From positions 1 to 40,827 of the forward strand of contig ONED01000008.1 of assembly GCA_900316755.1 (NCBI GenBank): a stretch of 40,827 bases of DNA. Reading direction: 5' to 3'. The stretch's first letter is position 1. Each line of letters begins with the position of its first letter. The translations under genes and the position numbers were made by a program. Of this stretch, positions 17,138 through 25,154 are shown piece after piece. The notes beneath the pieces are model-generated. The model had not been told where the DNA came from and searched no databases. It worked only from the letters and a program-made list of their open reading frames with translations. This DNA comes from an uncultured Eubacteriales bacterium (lineage in GTDB: Bacteria; Bacillota; Clostridia; Lachnospirales; Lachnospiraceae).

Positions 17138-17417
17138 AAATGCAAATCCCTTCTTTCCCTATAGATTCTAGTAATTCTTTTTGTACCTTTCCATCCAGAT
17201 TCACCACATCAAAAAAAAGCAACGTGGAAGTCTCGTCCTCCACATCTAAAGCAAATCTCACACAATCGCCACCGGTGACGGCTAAATCAATATCACTCGT
17301 ACGATGATAGTCTCCTCTGGCTCTCGAACCAAAAAGAATGACCTTATTGATATTATACTTCCGGGCTAATTCTTCTATTTCTCGCACAACTACTGGATTA
17401 ATACCGTTTTCTTTCAT
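17124..17417 (-). CDS. Minimal nucleotidyltransferase (MntA/HI0073-like), putative antitoxin
   Basis: 97-residue MNT protein of the polymerase-beta superfamily. The active-site motif G-S-x10-D-x-D is intact (G30, S31, D42, D44 in GSRARGDYHRTSDID), so catalysis should be possible. In type VII toxin-antitoxin pairs this enzyme AMPylates and silences the HEPN toxin. GGGAGG lies 6 nt before the ATG. The stop overlaps the HEPN start. I see no strong promoter in the 155 nt upstream gap. The pair sits between the lipid cluster and the SCIFF locus, consistent with an accessory block inserted in a core region. Confidence 0.87.
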   Translation of the reverse strand: MKENGINPVVVREIEELARKYNINKVILFGSRARGDYHRTSDIDLAVTGGDCVRFALDVEDETSTLLFFDVVNLDGKVQKELLESIGKEGICIYEKV

Positions 17418-17531
17418 AACCCGCCTCCCAAAATCATTTCCTATTCTTATTTCTCCACCTTTTCAATCACACAGGTATGTTTTCTCATACTGGCAGGTGC
17501 ATCCTTATCATAATTGATTCCCGGTTATCCC

Positions 17532-17555
17532 TGTACGAGCACCAGTCCACGTACA
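17532..17555. repeat. Inverted repeat between hydrolase and MNT genes
   Basis: Arms TGTACG and CGTACA with a 12 nt loop in the 155 nt gap after the hydrolase stop. No T run follows on either strand, so I do not call it a terminator. The rest of the gap holds a short open stretch reading toward the MNT gene but no clear gene. Confidence 0.3.
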
Positions 17556-17572
17556 ATCTTTATTCTCTCTAT

Positions 17573-18400
17573 TCAAAAGTATCTCAGCCACTTCTTACAA
17601 TCTTCTATCCACTGGTGGCAGTGCATCACTTTCTCATCCAGTCTCACACAGGTATGCTTATCCACGGTCGCTAATCCATGACACCCATACGGATAGATAT
17701 GTAGTTCAAACGGCACCTTGTGGGCAGAAAGCGCTTTTGCATAAAGGAGGCTGTTTTCTACCGGTACGCAGGTATCCTCTGCCGTGTGCCACAAAAAGGC
17801 CGGCGGTGTCTTTTCTGTCACCAGAAGTTCACAGGAACATCCCTTTTCCGTGCCATCTTTCGGCTCATGCCCGACAAAGTTGAGAATCGTACCCTCATGC
17901 CGATATTCTTTGTCTGATGTAATCACCGGATAACCGAGAATGGTCTTCTGCACCGGTCTGCTCTCCGGAAAGACTGCTCTGATTTCCGGGCAGTCATAGT
18001 GATTGGAATACTGGGCTGCCAAATGTCCTCCTGCAGAGAATCCCATAATCGCCACATCTTCGGCATCACATACCCATTCTTCTGCATTCTGATGAATAAG
18101 CTCCATCACACCTGCAACTTCTAAAAGCGGCTGCGGAAATCCGTGAGGTTTCACAGAATAATGTACCACAAATACACAATATCCTTCTGACAGGAAATTT
18201 AACGCAATCGGCTCTGCTTCCCGCGCGCTCACCATCTCGTATCCACCACCCGGACAGATGACCAGACACGGGTGTTTTCGATACTCCAGCTGCATTTCTT
18301 TCATCTCATCAATCAAATAACAATCCACATAGGCATTACAGCCTTCTTTTCCAAGTTCGGGAAATGTTTCTTTTAAATCATATCTTTCTACTCTCATCAT
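17573..18400 (-). CDS. Alpha/beta hydrolase (esterase/lipase family)
   Basis: 275-residue serine hydrolase with the complete esterase set: an oxyanion-hole motif VICPGGGYEM, nucleophile elbow GFSAGG, aspartate in WHTAEDTCVPV and histidine in YGCHGLA. It resembles the acetyl-esterase/BD-FAE group that deacetylates sugars or lipids; the substrate is not readable. No signal peptide, so it is cytoplasmic. The start ATG overlaps the TGA of the glycosyltransferase (ATGA), with GGAG 5 nt upstream, so it is translationally coupled to a glycolipid-type enzyme. The overlap suggests action on a lipid or acylated sugar intermediate (inference). Confidence 0.88.
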   Translation of the reverse strand: MMRVERYDLKETFPELGKEGCNAYVDCYLIDEMKEMQLEYRKHPCLVICPGGGYEMVSAREAEPIALNFLSEGYCVFVVHYSVKPHGFPQPLLEVAGVMELIHQNAEEWVCDAEDVAIMGFSAGGHLAAQYSNHYDCPEIRAVFPESRPVQKTILGYPVITSDKEYRHEGTILNFVGHEPKDGTEKGCSCELLVTEKTPPAFLWHTAEDTCVPVENSLLYAKALSAHKVPFELHIYPYGCHGLATVDKHTCVRLDEKVMHCHQWIEDCKKWLRYF

Positions 18401-19533
18401 AGTTTCTCCTTCTGTTTGGATATTTCCTGCTCTATCTTATCACATAAATCTACTACTGAAAAGCGATTTACATACATCCGCTGCGCTTTTTTCATGTCCA
18501 GCGCTCTCTTGGGGCTCTGCAGCTTTCGGACTGCCGGAAGCAGTTCTTTTTTTAGGTTTCGTACGGCAATGCTCATGCCATGTTTCTCAAAGAACTCCAT
18601 ATTGTGCGTCTCACATCCCGGAATGGGAGAAATATGTATCAGCGGCGTTTCCGAGGCAGCCGCCTCCGTGGAAGTCAGTCCGCCGGGTTTGGAAATCAGC
18701 ACATCACATGCCTTCATATACTCTGCCATGTGGGAAGTCTTCTGAAGCAGACAAATTTGTGTCTGACTCCCATACTTCTTCTGTAGCTTTTGATACAGTT
18801 TTTGGTTGTTGCCGCAAATGACAATAAGACGATTTTCCGGGTTCTCCAAAAGTACCTCAGTGAGCACCCGGATAGCCTTGGGAAGTTTTCCTGCACCGAT
18901 GCTTCCGCCGGATAACAGCATACAAAATCCATCTCTGAAAATCCCCAGTCTTTCACGTGCTTCCTCTTTCGTCTCTTCCTCGAAGAACGCTCGTCCCACC
19001 GGAATTCCAAACGGAAGCAGCCTTTCTTTCTGAAATCCATAATCACAGAACTCTTGTGTCAGCTCTTTTGAAGGGATGATGCAATAATCACAATCTGTTT
19101 CCTCCAAAAAAGGAATACAGGTATAATCAGTAGCCACAAGGTACGTCTTTGGAATACAGACGTGGTTTTCTTTCAGCTTTGCAAACGTCTGTGCCGGAAA
19201 AACATGGGTCATCACCACTGCATCAAAGGTGTGTTTCAAGAGAAACTGTTCTACGGAATCTGCCATTTTCCCGTTTGCCCAGTACACCGGAGACTTCACA
19301 GGCAATTTCCGATATGCATTTCCAAGCATATATATCAAACCGAAAAGCCTTGGCACTCTCTGAGCGATTTTGATATAAGCCCCATTTACAATCGAAGCCA
19401 CCCTATCTCCGTTTAAACGAAACGCATTCATAAAAACAACGGAATGTCCACGCCGTTCTAATTCCTCTGCGACTGCGCGCCCTGCCGCATTGTGTCCTCC
19501 ACCCATGCCGCAGGATAATACTAAGACCTCCAT
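18397..19533 (-). CDS. MGDG synthase/UgtP-like processive glycosyltransferase
   Basis: 378-residue GT28-type enzyme. The N-terminal MGDG-synthase domain opens with VLSCGMGGGHNAAGRAVAEEL (glycine-rich loop), and the C-terminal nucleotide-sugar domain has KPGGLTSTEAAASETPLI. Family members transfer glucose or galactose to diacylglycerol at the inner membrane face, making glycolipids and lipoteichoic acid anchors. The start has GAGGT about 8 nt upstream and overlaps the end of plsY by 13 nt. With PlsY upstream and a hydrolase downstream it forms a compact membrane-lipid cluster. Sugar and acceptor specificity are unknown. Confidence 0.88.
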   Translation of the reverse strand: MEVLVLSCGMGGGHNAAGRAVAEELERRGHSVVFMNAFRLNGDRVASIVNGAYIKIAQRVPRLFGLIYMLGNAYRKLPVKSPVYWANGKMADSVEQFLLKHTFDAVVMTHVFPAQTFAKLKENHVCIPKTYLVATDYTCIPFLEETDCDYCIIPSKELTQEFCDYGFQKERLLPFGIPVGRAFFEEETKEEARERLGIFRDGFCMLLSGGSIGAGKLPKAIRVLTEVLLENPENRLIVICGNNQKLYQKLQKKYGSQTQICLLQKTSHMAEYMKACDVLISKPGGLTSTEAAASETPLIHISPIPGCETHNMEFFEKHGMSIAVRNLKKELLPAVRKLQSPKRALDMKKAQRMYVNRFSVVDLCDKIEQEISKQKEKL

Positions 19534-20144
19534 CCAATTCTTACCTCACATTTTCCTTTTTCTTCTGTGCTGACAAAAAGCTTCCATACCACAATTCCGG
19601 CAATCAGGAAAAAGCCCATTGCAACGCGAAAATCATGAATCAAAACAGGCATTAAAAACACCGTAACAATATATGTAACCAGCGTCCGGTAATAGTGCGG
19701 TGAAATTCTCCCAACCAGAGAGAACAAAAGGAACACCACCGCAAGAATCAGAGCCGGGCGCAAATCCGGAAAAAGTCCCAAAAGACATCCGAAAGAAACT
19801 GCAATTCCTTTCCCGCCGTGAAATCGGTGGAACACCGAAAATGCATGTCCGACGACAGGGGCAGCAAGTACAAACGCAAGCCCGATAGGCGGACAATCTG
19901 CGGCTATTTTCTGATAGAAAAAGACCGGCAAAAACCCTTTCATAAGGTCCGCACAAAGAGTCAGACATCCGCACCAGAATCCACCATTGTGAAACGCATT
20001 TGCCGCACCCGGATTTCCGTCTATACTGTCCCTTGTAATGTCCTGTTTTGTAAACAAGTATCCGAAATATTTTGCAAACAGAAGGCTTCCGAATAAATAG
20101 CCGCCAAGCATATAAAAAATTATCTTCCTCATAAAAATCTTCAT
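19521..20144 (-). CDS. plsY: PlsY-family glycerol-3-phosphate acyltransferase
   Basis: Integral membrane enzyme that acylates glycerol-3-phosphate with acyl-phosphate, the first step of phosphatidic acid synthesis. The 207 residues contain about five hydrophobic spans and the family motifs GNPGAANAF and HRFHGGKGIAV (phosphate/acyl-phosphate binding). Length matches PlsY (about 200). ATG at 20144 follows AGGA closely; an internal ATG at 20132 is possible. It is the first gene of the lipid cluster, with a promoter whose -10 lies in a palindrome. A second, housekeeping plsY may exist elsewhere; this copy could be specialised. Confidence 0.92.
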   Translation of the reverse strand: MKIFMRKIIFYMLGGYLFGSLLFAKYFGYLFTKQDITRDSIDGNPGAANAFHNGGFWCGCLTLCADLMKGFLPVFFYQKIAADCPPIGLAFVLAAPVVGHAFSVFHRFHGGKGIAVSFGCLLGLFPDLRPALILAVVFLLFSLVGRISPHYYRTLVTYIVTVFLMPVLIHDFRVAMGFFLIAGIVVWKLFVSTEEKGKCEVRIGWRS

Positions 20145-20170
20145 CTTTCCTGAATAAAGTTATCTTTTAT

Positions 20171-20187
20171 AAGTTATAATATAACTT
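20171..20187. promoter_or_regulatory. Perfect palindrome over the plsY -10 (candidate operator)
   Basis: Arms AAGTTATA and TATAACTT around a single central A. It covers the predicted -10 of the plsY promoter, a classic repressor position. It does not resemble the FapR operator. It is AT-only in the core, so a chance origin cannot be excluded. Confidence 0.45.
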
Positions 20188-20205
20188 TTTATCTATTCTT
20201 GTCAA
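20176..20205 (-). promoter_or_regulatory. Sigma-A promoter of plsY
   Basis: Perfect -35 TTGACA (20205-20200), overlapping the spoIVB stop codon, then TATATT (20183-20178) at 16 nt or TATTAT (20181-20176) at 18 nt, on the minus strand. Confidence 0.65.
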
Positions 20206-21257
20206 CTTAGCATTTCTTCAATAAAGATTCCATAGCCCTTCGCCGGGTCATTCACAAACACATGGGTTACCGCACCGACTATTTTTCCATCCTGCAGAAT
20301 CGGACTTCCGCTCATTCCCTGCACGATGCCTCCGGTAATCTCCAAAAGCTCCTCATCCACTACTTTAATCACCATTCCTTTGTTTGTTTCTCTTGCAAAA
20401 TAATTGATTTTCTGAATTTCAATCTCATATTCTTTTACCGTGCCCTCCACACAGCAACGGATGACTGCCGCTCCAGTTTTTACATCGTCTTTCGCACAGA
20501 CCGGAACTGCTTCTTCCTGCCGGGTAAGACTTTCTGCATTTTTTAGTGTCCCGAAAATACCGATATCTGTATTCTTCTCAATCGCACCCAGAATATTATA
20601 GCGGTTATACACAATCATCCCTTCCATTCCGCCGGGAGAACCCTTCTCCCCTTTTTCGATGCGCAAAATCTTCGTCTCGTACACTCTTCCCTCTTCCATT
20701 TCTATGAGTGCATCGGTATCCGTATCATGAATTCCATGTCCAAGAGCTCCAAACTGGTTGTCTGTGGTCACAAATGTTAATGTCCCTAATCCCTGTACGC
20801 TGTCCCGCACCCAGATTCCAAGCTTATAGTCGCCGCTTTTTCCCTGTACCGCCTTTATCTTTACATCAATGAGCTCCTCTTCCCGCCTTAAGCTAAGTAC
20901 AACCTCATTGGTATCCAGAGATGCCATCTTGCTGACAAGTTCTTTCTTGGAACTGACTTCCTCCGTATTGATACTCACAATATAATCGCCTTCTTTCACC
21001 AGATTTTTTGCCGGCTGATATTCCTGTCCGTCTTCTCCTTCAATGGAGTCTGTCCCGAGCACTAGGACTCCATCCGTCTTCATATAAATTCCGATTGGCA
21101 TTCCTCCTGGAATGACCATTTTATTTGACACACTTCCTGTGCTAACCTGCTGCTTCTTTGCTTCCTTCTGCAGTTCTTCTATACTCAGGCCGGTTCCCAT
21201 AACAGTGACAAGAAGCATAATCATAATCAGAACCCGGCGATACCAGCGTTTTCGCAT
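20202..21257 (-). CDS. spoIVB: SpoIVB serine peptidase (S55)
   Basis: Forespore-made signalling protease that cleaves SpoIVFA to trigger pro-sigma-K processing. The chosen start MRKRWYRRVL (21257) follows AGAGGA and gives 351 residues. A basic N-terminus and a membrane anchor (LIMIMLLVTVMGTG) come first, then a PDZ domain (about 75-140), then the S55 peptidase domain with catalytic His in GALGHGIHDTDT and Ser in QGMSGSPIL. The gene follows recN, as in B. subtilis, after a terminator. A candidate forespore (sigma-G/F type) promoter overlaps that terminator. The next gene is plsY rather than spo0A. Confidence 0.95.
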   Translation of the reverse strand: MRKRWYRRVLIMIMLLVTVMGTGLSIEELQKEAKKQQVSTGSVSNKMVIPGGMPIGIYMKTDGVLVLGTDSIEGEDGQEYQPAKNLVKEGDYIVSINTEEVSSKKELVSKMASLDTNEVVLSLRREEELIDVKIKAVQGKSGDYKLGIWVRDSVQGLGTLTFVTTDNQFGALGHGIHDTDTDALIEMEEGRVYETKILRIEKGEKGSPGGMEGMIVYNRYNILGAIEKNTDIGIFGTLKNAESLTRQEEAVPVCAKDDVKTGAAVIRCCVEGTVKEYEIEIQKINYFARETNKGMVIKVVDEELLEITGGIVQGMSGSPILQDGKIVGAVTHVFVNDPAKGYGIFIEEMLS

Positions 21258-21275
21258 CCTTACACATCCTCTCCG

Positions 21276-21310
21276 AAAAAATAAAACAGACACAGTCTCG
21301 TGTCTGTTTT
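21276..21310 (-). terminator. Rho-independent terminator after recN
   Basis: Perfect 11 bp stem AAAACAGACAC / GTGTCTGTTTT with a 6 nt loop, followed on the minus strand by ATTTTTT. It lies 33 nt after the recN stop and ends the asp23-recN operon. Confidence 0.85.
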
Positions 21311-21339
21311 AGTATGCGGAGTATTTTCGTTTTTCACTC
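21310..21339 (-). promoter_or_regulatory. Candidate forespore sigma-G/F promoter of spoIVB
   Basis: Minus strand GAGTG (21339-21335), 18 nt spacer, CATACTA (21316-21310). The B. subtilis sigma-G consensus is gHATR-N18-CATNHTA; the -10 matches exactly and the -35 at four of five positions. The predicted start falls inside the first arm of the recN terminator. Confidence 0.55.
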
Positions 21340-21343
21340 ATGA

Positions 21344-23017
21344 TTATTTTGTTCGTTTTGCCAATTCTTTCATCTCAGCTGCACTCTCCAGAACCTTATC
21401 CGTAATCTCTGCTCCACCTAGGATTCTGGCAAGTTCCGCTACTTCCTGCTGCGGGTTTAATAGAGAAATGCCTGTTTTCGTCTTCCCCTCCACAACCTTT
21501 TTTTCGATTAAAAAATGTGCATCTGCCATGGCGGCAATCTGTGCCAGATGGGTAATGCAGATGACCTGATGATTTTTTCCAATCAACGCCATCTTTTCGG
21601 AAACCTTCTGTGCTGTTCTTCCACTGATTCCAACGTCAATCTCATCAAAAATAAGAGTTTCTATCTGATCTTTTTCTGCCATCACGGTCTTGATGGCCAG
21701 CATAATTCTGGAAAGCTCTCCGCCTGATGCCACATCTCCAAGCGGTCTTACCGGTTCTCCCGGATTCATGGAAATCATAAACTCCACTTCATCCTTGCCA
21801 ATGGAAGTAAAATCTGAAAGCTCCCGGAACACGATTTCAAATTTAACATCCAGAAAATTCAGGTCTAAAAGTCCGTTTTTAATTGCAGCCTCCAGTTGTT
21901 TTGCGGCCTCTTTTCGAAGATGAGACAACTCCTCTGACGTAAGTTTCAGCGTTTCCTCTGCCTCTTTCTTTTTTTTCTGAAGGTTTTCCAAATAAATGTC
22001 ATACTCCTTCAGCATGTTTCGTCTCTCTACTTTTTCATCCCGATATGCAAAGATATCCGGTATCGTATTTCCATATTTTGCTTTTAAGCGATTGATTTCA
22101 TTTAACCGGGTTTCTACCTCATAAAATTCCTCTTCCGAAAATTCAAAAGAATCCCGATAATCCGACAATTCACGATTAAAATCATTTAAAAGGCTGTCTA
22201 CCTCGGATAGCTGTTCATACAGATTCTCTGCCCTCTCTTCATAGTGGGCTGCCTCCTGAAGGCAGCGGATTGCGCGACTAAGCAAATCGCTGGCACTATT
22301 TCCGGAACCGGCAGTATATCCGTAGGCTTCGTCGATACTCTCTGTAATCCGCTTTCCGTTCACCATACGGCGATACTTCTCTTCCAGCTCATCATCTTCT
22401 CCGATGGTTAAATTTGCCCCCTCGATTTCACTGATTTCAAAATCCAGAAAATTCATCTCTTTGAGCCGTTTGGTTTCATCTGATTCGGAAGCTTCTAACT
22501 CTTCGATGCAGGTTCGGTACACGCGGTATTGCTCTGAAACCTTACGTTTTTTCTCCTGCACTGCATCTTTTGCAAACGAATCCAGAATCGTCAAATGATT
22601 CTTCTTATAGAGGAGCGACTGATGTTCGTGCTGTCCATGAATATCAATCAGAATCGCCGCAGCCTCTTTTAACAACGCAATCGGCACCGTCTCCCCATTA
22701 ATTTTGCTGATGCTCCTCTTTTCAATCAATTTTCGGGAAAGCACCACCATTCCATCCTCCGGATAGATTTCTCTTTCTTTTAACAGTGCTTTCTGCGCTT
22801 CGTTCTCCACCAGAAACGTCAGCTCCACATAGCCTGCTTCTTCTTCATTCCGAAGCATTTCCGAGCTATATCTTCCGCCAAGCGCAAGATTAATAGAGCC
22901 GAGAATAATGGATTTCCCGGCTCCGGTTTCTCCTGTTAAAATATTCAGTCCCTCTTTAAAATCTACTTCTATTTCGTCAATCAATGCAAGATTTTTTACA
23001 TATAAACTCTGTAACAT
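21344..23017 (-). CDS. recN: DNA repair ATPase RecN
   Basis: SMC-like ATPase acting at double-strand breaks with RecA. The start MLQSLYVKNLALIDE (23017) has GGGAG 6 nt upstream; the reading frame stays open further upstream but without homology. The 557 residues carry Walker A GETGAGKSIIL near residue 30, a long central coiled coil, signature ASGGELSRIMLAIK and Walker B LIFDEIDVGISG at the C-terminal end. Last gene of the asp23-recN operon, 35 nt after argR, the same order as B. subtilis ahrC-recN. Confidence 0.97.
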   Translation of the reverse strand: MLQSLYVKNLALIDEIEVDFKEGLNILTGETGAGKSIILGSINLALGGRYSSEMLRNEEEAGYVELTFLVENEAQKALLKEREIYPEDGMVVLSRKLIEKRSISKINGETVPIALLKEAAAILIDIHGQHEHQSLLYKKNHLTILDSFAKDAVQEKKRKVSEQYRVYRTCIEELEASESDETKRLKEMNFLDFEISEIEGANLTIGEDDELEEKYRRMVNGKRITESIDEAYGYTAGSGNSASDLLSRAIRCLQEAAHYEERAENLYEQLSEVDSLLNDFNRELSDYRDSFEFSEEEFYEVETRLNEINRLKAKYGNTIPDIFAYRDEKVERRNMLKEYDIYLENLQKKKKEAEETLKLTSEELSHLRKEAAKQLEAAIKNGLLDLNFLDVKFEIVFRELSDFTSIGKDEVEFMISMNPGEPVRPLGDVASGGELSRIMLAIKTVMAEKDQIETLIFDEIDVGISGRTAQKVSEKMALIGKNHQVICITHLAQIAAMADAHFLIEKKVVEGKTKTGISLLNPQQEVAELARILGGAEITDKVLESAAEMKELAKRTK

Positions 23018-23052
23018 TTCTTTCTCCCGGGCTCTTTCTTCTGCACATCTTT

Positions 23053-23502
23053 TTACGATACAATTTTTCGAATCTTTTCCATGACTTTTTCCGCCTCTTC
23101 CACGGTACGGATTGCACACATAATCGTATCGTCTCCTCCAATACATCCCAATACTTCTGGCCAGTTCATCTCATCTATCGCGGCAGCAACCGCCATTGCC
23201 ATTCCGGAAACCGTCTTAATCACAAGAATATTTTGTGCCATTCCCATGGAAACAAAACCATCTTTCAAAATACGAAAGTATTTCTCCGCCAATTCACTCT
23301 GTGTGGTCTTCAGAGCCGCATATTTCTGCTTTCCGTTTTCCGTCTGTACCTTGGTAAGTCTCAAATCACGGATATCCCTGGACACAGTCGCCTGCGTCAC
23401 CTTATATCCTTCCGCATTCAAAAGCTCCGCCAGTTCTTCCTGAGTCTCAATCTGGTATTTATTTACCAGTTCCACGATTTTTGCGTGTCTGTTTACTTTC
23501 AT
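23053..23502 (-). CDS. argR: Arginine repressor/activator ArgR (AhrC)
   Basis: 149-residue hexameric regulator of arginine metabolism. The N-terminal winged helix shows YKVTQATVSRDIRDLRL (recognition helix). The C-terminal oligomerisation and arginine-binding domain contains IGGDDTIM, whose aspartates bind L-arginine. The gene starts 3 nt after the nadK stop with AAGGAAA in its tail as ribosome site, so translation is coupled. Its place next to recN is conserved in Firmicutes and does not imply arginine genes nearby; none are present in the window. Confidence 0.97.
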   Translation of the reverse strand: MKVNRHAKIVELVNKYQIETQEELAELLNAEGYKVTQATVSRDIRDLRLTKVQTENGKQKYAALKTTQSELAEKYFRILKDGFVSMGMAQNILVIKTVSGMAMAVAAAIDEMNWPEVLGCIGGDDTIMCAIRTVEEAEKVMEKIRKIVS

Positions 23503-23505
23503 TTT

Positions 23506-24318
23506 CTAGTTTCCTTTCATTTTCCTTCTCAGAGTTTCCAAAAAACTTACCCGGCTCAATTTTAAAAGCTTTGTCGTTTCCTTGGCTTTATGGATGACAA
23601 TCTTATCTCCGGTATGTACTTCCACATTTTTATCCCCGTCAAAGGAGATACCGGCTTCTTCCGTTTCCCCGTCCCTTCCCGGGCCGATTTCAATCACAAT
23701 TTCATCCTCTGCAGAAATGACGATGCTGCTTGTATTCAGCGCATGCGAGCAAATCGGAGTAATCACAATCATGGAAGCCGTCGGCTGGACAATGGGTCCG
23801 CCTGCCGACAGATTATATGCCGTAGAGCCTGTGGGCGTAGAGATAATCACACCATCTGCCTGATAAGAATTTAAAAGTTCCCCGTTCACGTAGACCGTAA
23901 ACCGGATCAGGCGCACCGCGCCGAGCCTTGTCACCACAATATCATTCAGAGCGATATCCTCCGTCTGTCCGTTCAGAACTCCTTTTAGCATCATTCGCTC
24001 TTCCACAACCGGCGTCTCCTTTATCACTTGACAAAGCGCCGTCTCCAGATTCTGTACCTCCACCTCGGCGAGATACCCAAGCGTTCCCAAATTGATCCCA
24101 AGCAGGGGAACATCATATGCGCGAAGCTCTCTCGCAGCACGAATCAGAGTACCGTCTCCGCCAAGTACCAGCACACAGTCCGCATCCTCCGGGAAAGCTT
24201 TCCCGTCTTCTTCCAGAATGCATTCTTTTCCCTGTCCTTCGATATAGGTTTGTACACGTTTTGTCGTTTCCATTGACACATCTTTACTTTTGTTTGTGAT
24301 TACATAAAATTTGTCCAT
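23506..24318 (-). CDS. nadK: NAD kinase
   Basis: Phosphorylates NAD to NADP. The 270 residues contain the catalytic GGDGT motif (LVLGGDGTLIRAARE), GINLGTLGYLAEV, the NE/D-type segment LNDIVVTR, and the conserved DGVIISTPTGSTAYNLSAGGPIV. The length is typical. ATG at 24318 is preceded by AGGAAAGGA. It lies between tlyA and argR; B. subtilis has no nadK at this position, whereas many clostridia do. Confidence 0.97.
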   Translation of the reverse strand: MDKFYVITNKSKDVSMETTKRVQTYIEGQGKECILEEDGKAFPEDADCVLVLGGDGTLIRAARELRAYDVPLLGINLGTLGYLAEVEVQNLETALCQVIKETPVVEERMMLKGVLNGQTEDIALNDIVVTRLGAVRLIRFTVYVNGELLNSYQADGVIISTPTGSTAYNLSAGGPIVQPTASMIVITPICSHALNTSSIVISAEDEIVIEIGPGRDGETEEAGISFDGDKNVEVHTGDKIVIHKAKETTKLLKLSRVSFLETLRRKMKGN

Positions 24319-24336
24319 GTTCCTTTCCTCTGCCTG

Positions 24337-25146
24337 CTATTTTGCCAACGTCTCAAATGCGGTCTCTACAATCTTTTTCCAATCTGCCAGAGCCTCAGAA
24401 AGCGTTCCATTTCCGCTTGTCTTCCTTAAATGCACAAGATACTCAATATTTCCTTCCGGTCCCTTAATCGGGGAAAAATCCAGATTCAATACCTCAAATC
24501 CAATGGACAATGCATAGGAAAGCACCAATTCAATCACTTCCACATGGGTGCTTTTCTCCCGCACAACCCCTTTTTTTCCTACTTTTTCTCTTCCAGCCTC
24601 AAACTGCGGTTTAATCAGTGCCACAATCTCTCCGTCCTCTTTCAGATAATTGCGAATCGGAAGCAGCACCTTGGTGAGGGAAATAAAAGACACGTCAATC
24701 GAGGAAAAATCGATTGGCTCTCCCAAATCCTCCGGTGTAACATACCGGATGTTCGTCTTTTCCATACAGACCACCCGCTCATCCTGCCGCAGCTTCCATG
24801 CAAGCTGCCCGCGTCCCACATCAATGGCAAACACTTTTCGTGCACCGTTTTGCAGCATGCAGTCCGTGAATCCTCCGGTGGAAGAACCTACATCCGTACA
24901 CACCTTGTCCCGTAAATCCACATTGAAATTTGCCATGGCTTTTTCCAATTTTAATCCGCCCCGGCTCACATAAGGCATCACATGCCCCTTGATTTCAATC
25001 TGCACTTCCTCTGAAAACAGGGTGCCCGCTTTATCCTCCCGTTGTCCCTCCACAAAGACGCTTCCGGACATAATCACTGCTTTCGCCTTTTCTCTGGACT
25101 CTGCAAGGTTTCTCTTTACCAACAATACGTCTAAACGCTCTTTCAT
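24337..25146 (-). CDS. tlyA: TlyA-family rRNA 2'-O-methyltransferase / hemolysin-like protein
   Basis: 269 residues: N-terminal S4 RNA-binding domain (RLDVLLVKRNLAESREKAKA, about 1-65), then an FtsJ-type Rossmann methyltransferase with SAM motif CTDVGSSTGGFTDCML and catalytic-type Lys/Asp residues (DVGRGQLAWKL, LIKPQFEAG). The family methylates cytidine 2'-hydroxyls in 16S/23S rRNA, and the B. subtilis neighbour is YqxC. AGGAG lies 5 nt before the ATG, and the start is 8 nt after the dxs stop. The 'hemolysin' label is historical. Confidence 0.93.
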   Translation of the reverse strand: MKERLDVLLVKRNLAESREKAKAVIMSGSVFVEGQREDKAGTLFSEEVQIEIKGHVMPYVSRGGLKLEKAMANFNVDLRDKVCTDVGSSTGGFTDCMLQNGARKVFAIDVGRGQLAWKLRQDERVVCMEKTNIRYVTPEDLGEPIDFSSIDVSFISLTKVLLPIRNYLKEDGEIVALIKPQFEAGREKVGKKGVVREKSTHVEVIELVLSYALSIGFEVLNLDFSPIKGPEGNIEYLVHLRKTSGNGTLSEALADWKKIVETAFETLAK

Positions 25147-25154
25147 GTTCTCTC

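Noticed and set aside
17477-17674. Plus-strand open frame of about 65 codons across the hydrolase end
   Set aside because: Overlaps the 3' end of the minus-strand hydrolase, no ribosome site, composition unlike a protein.
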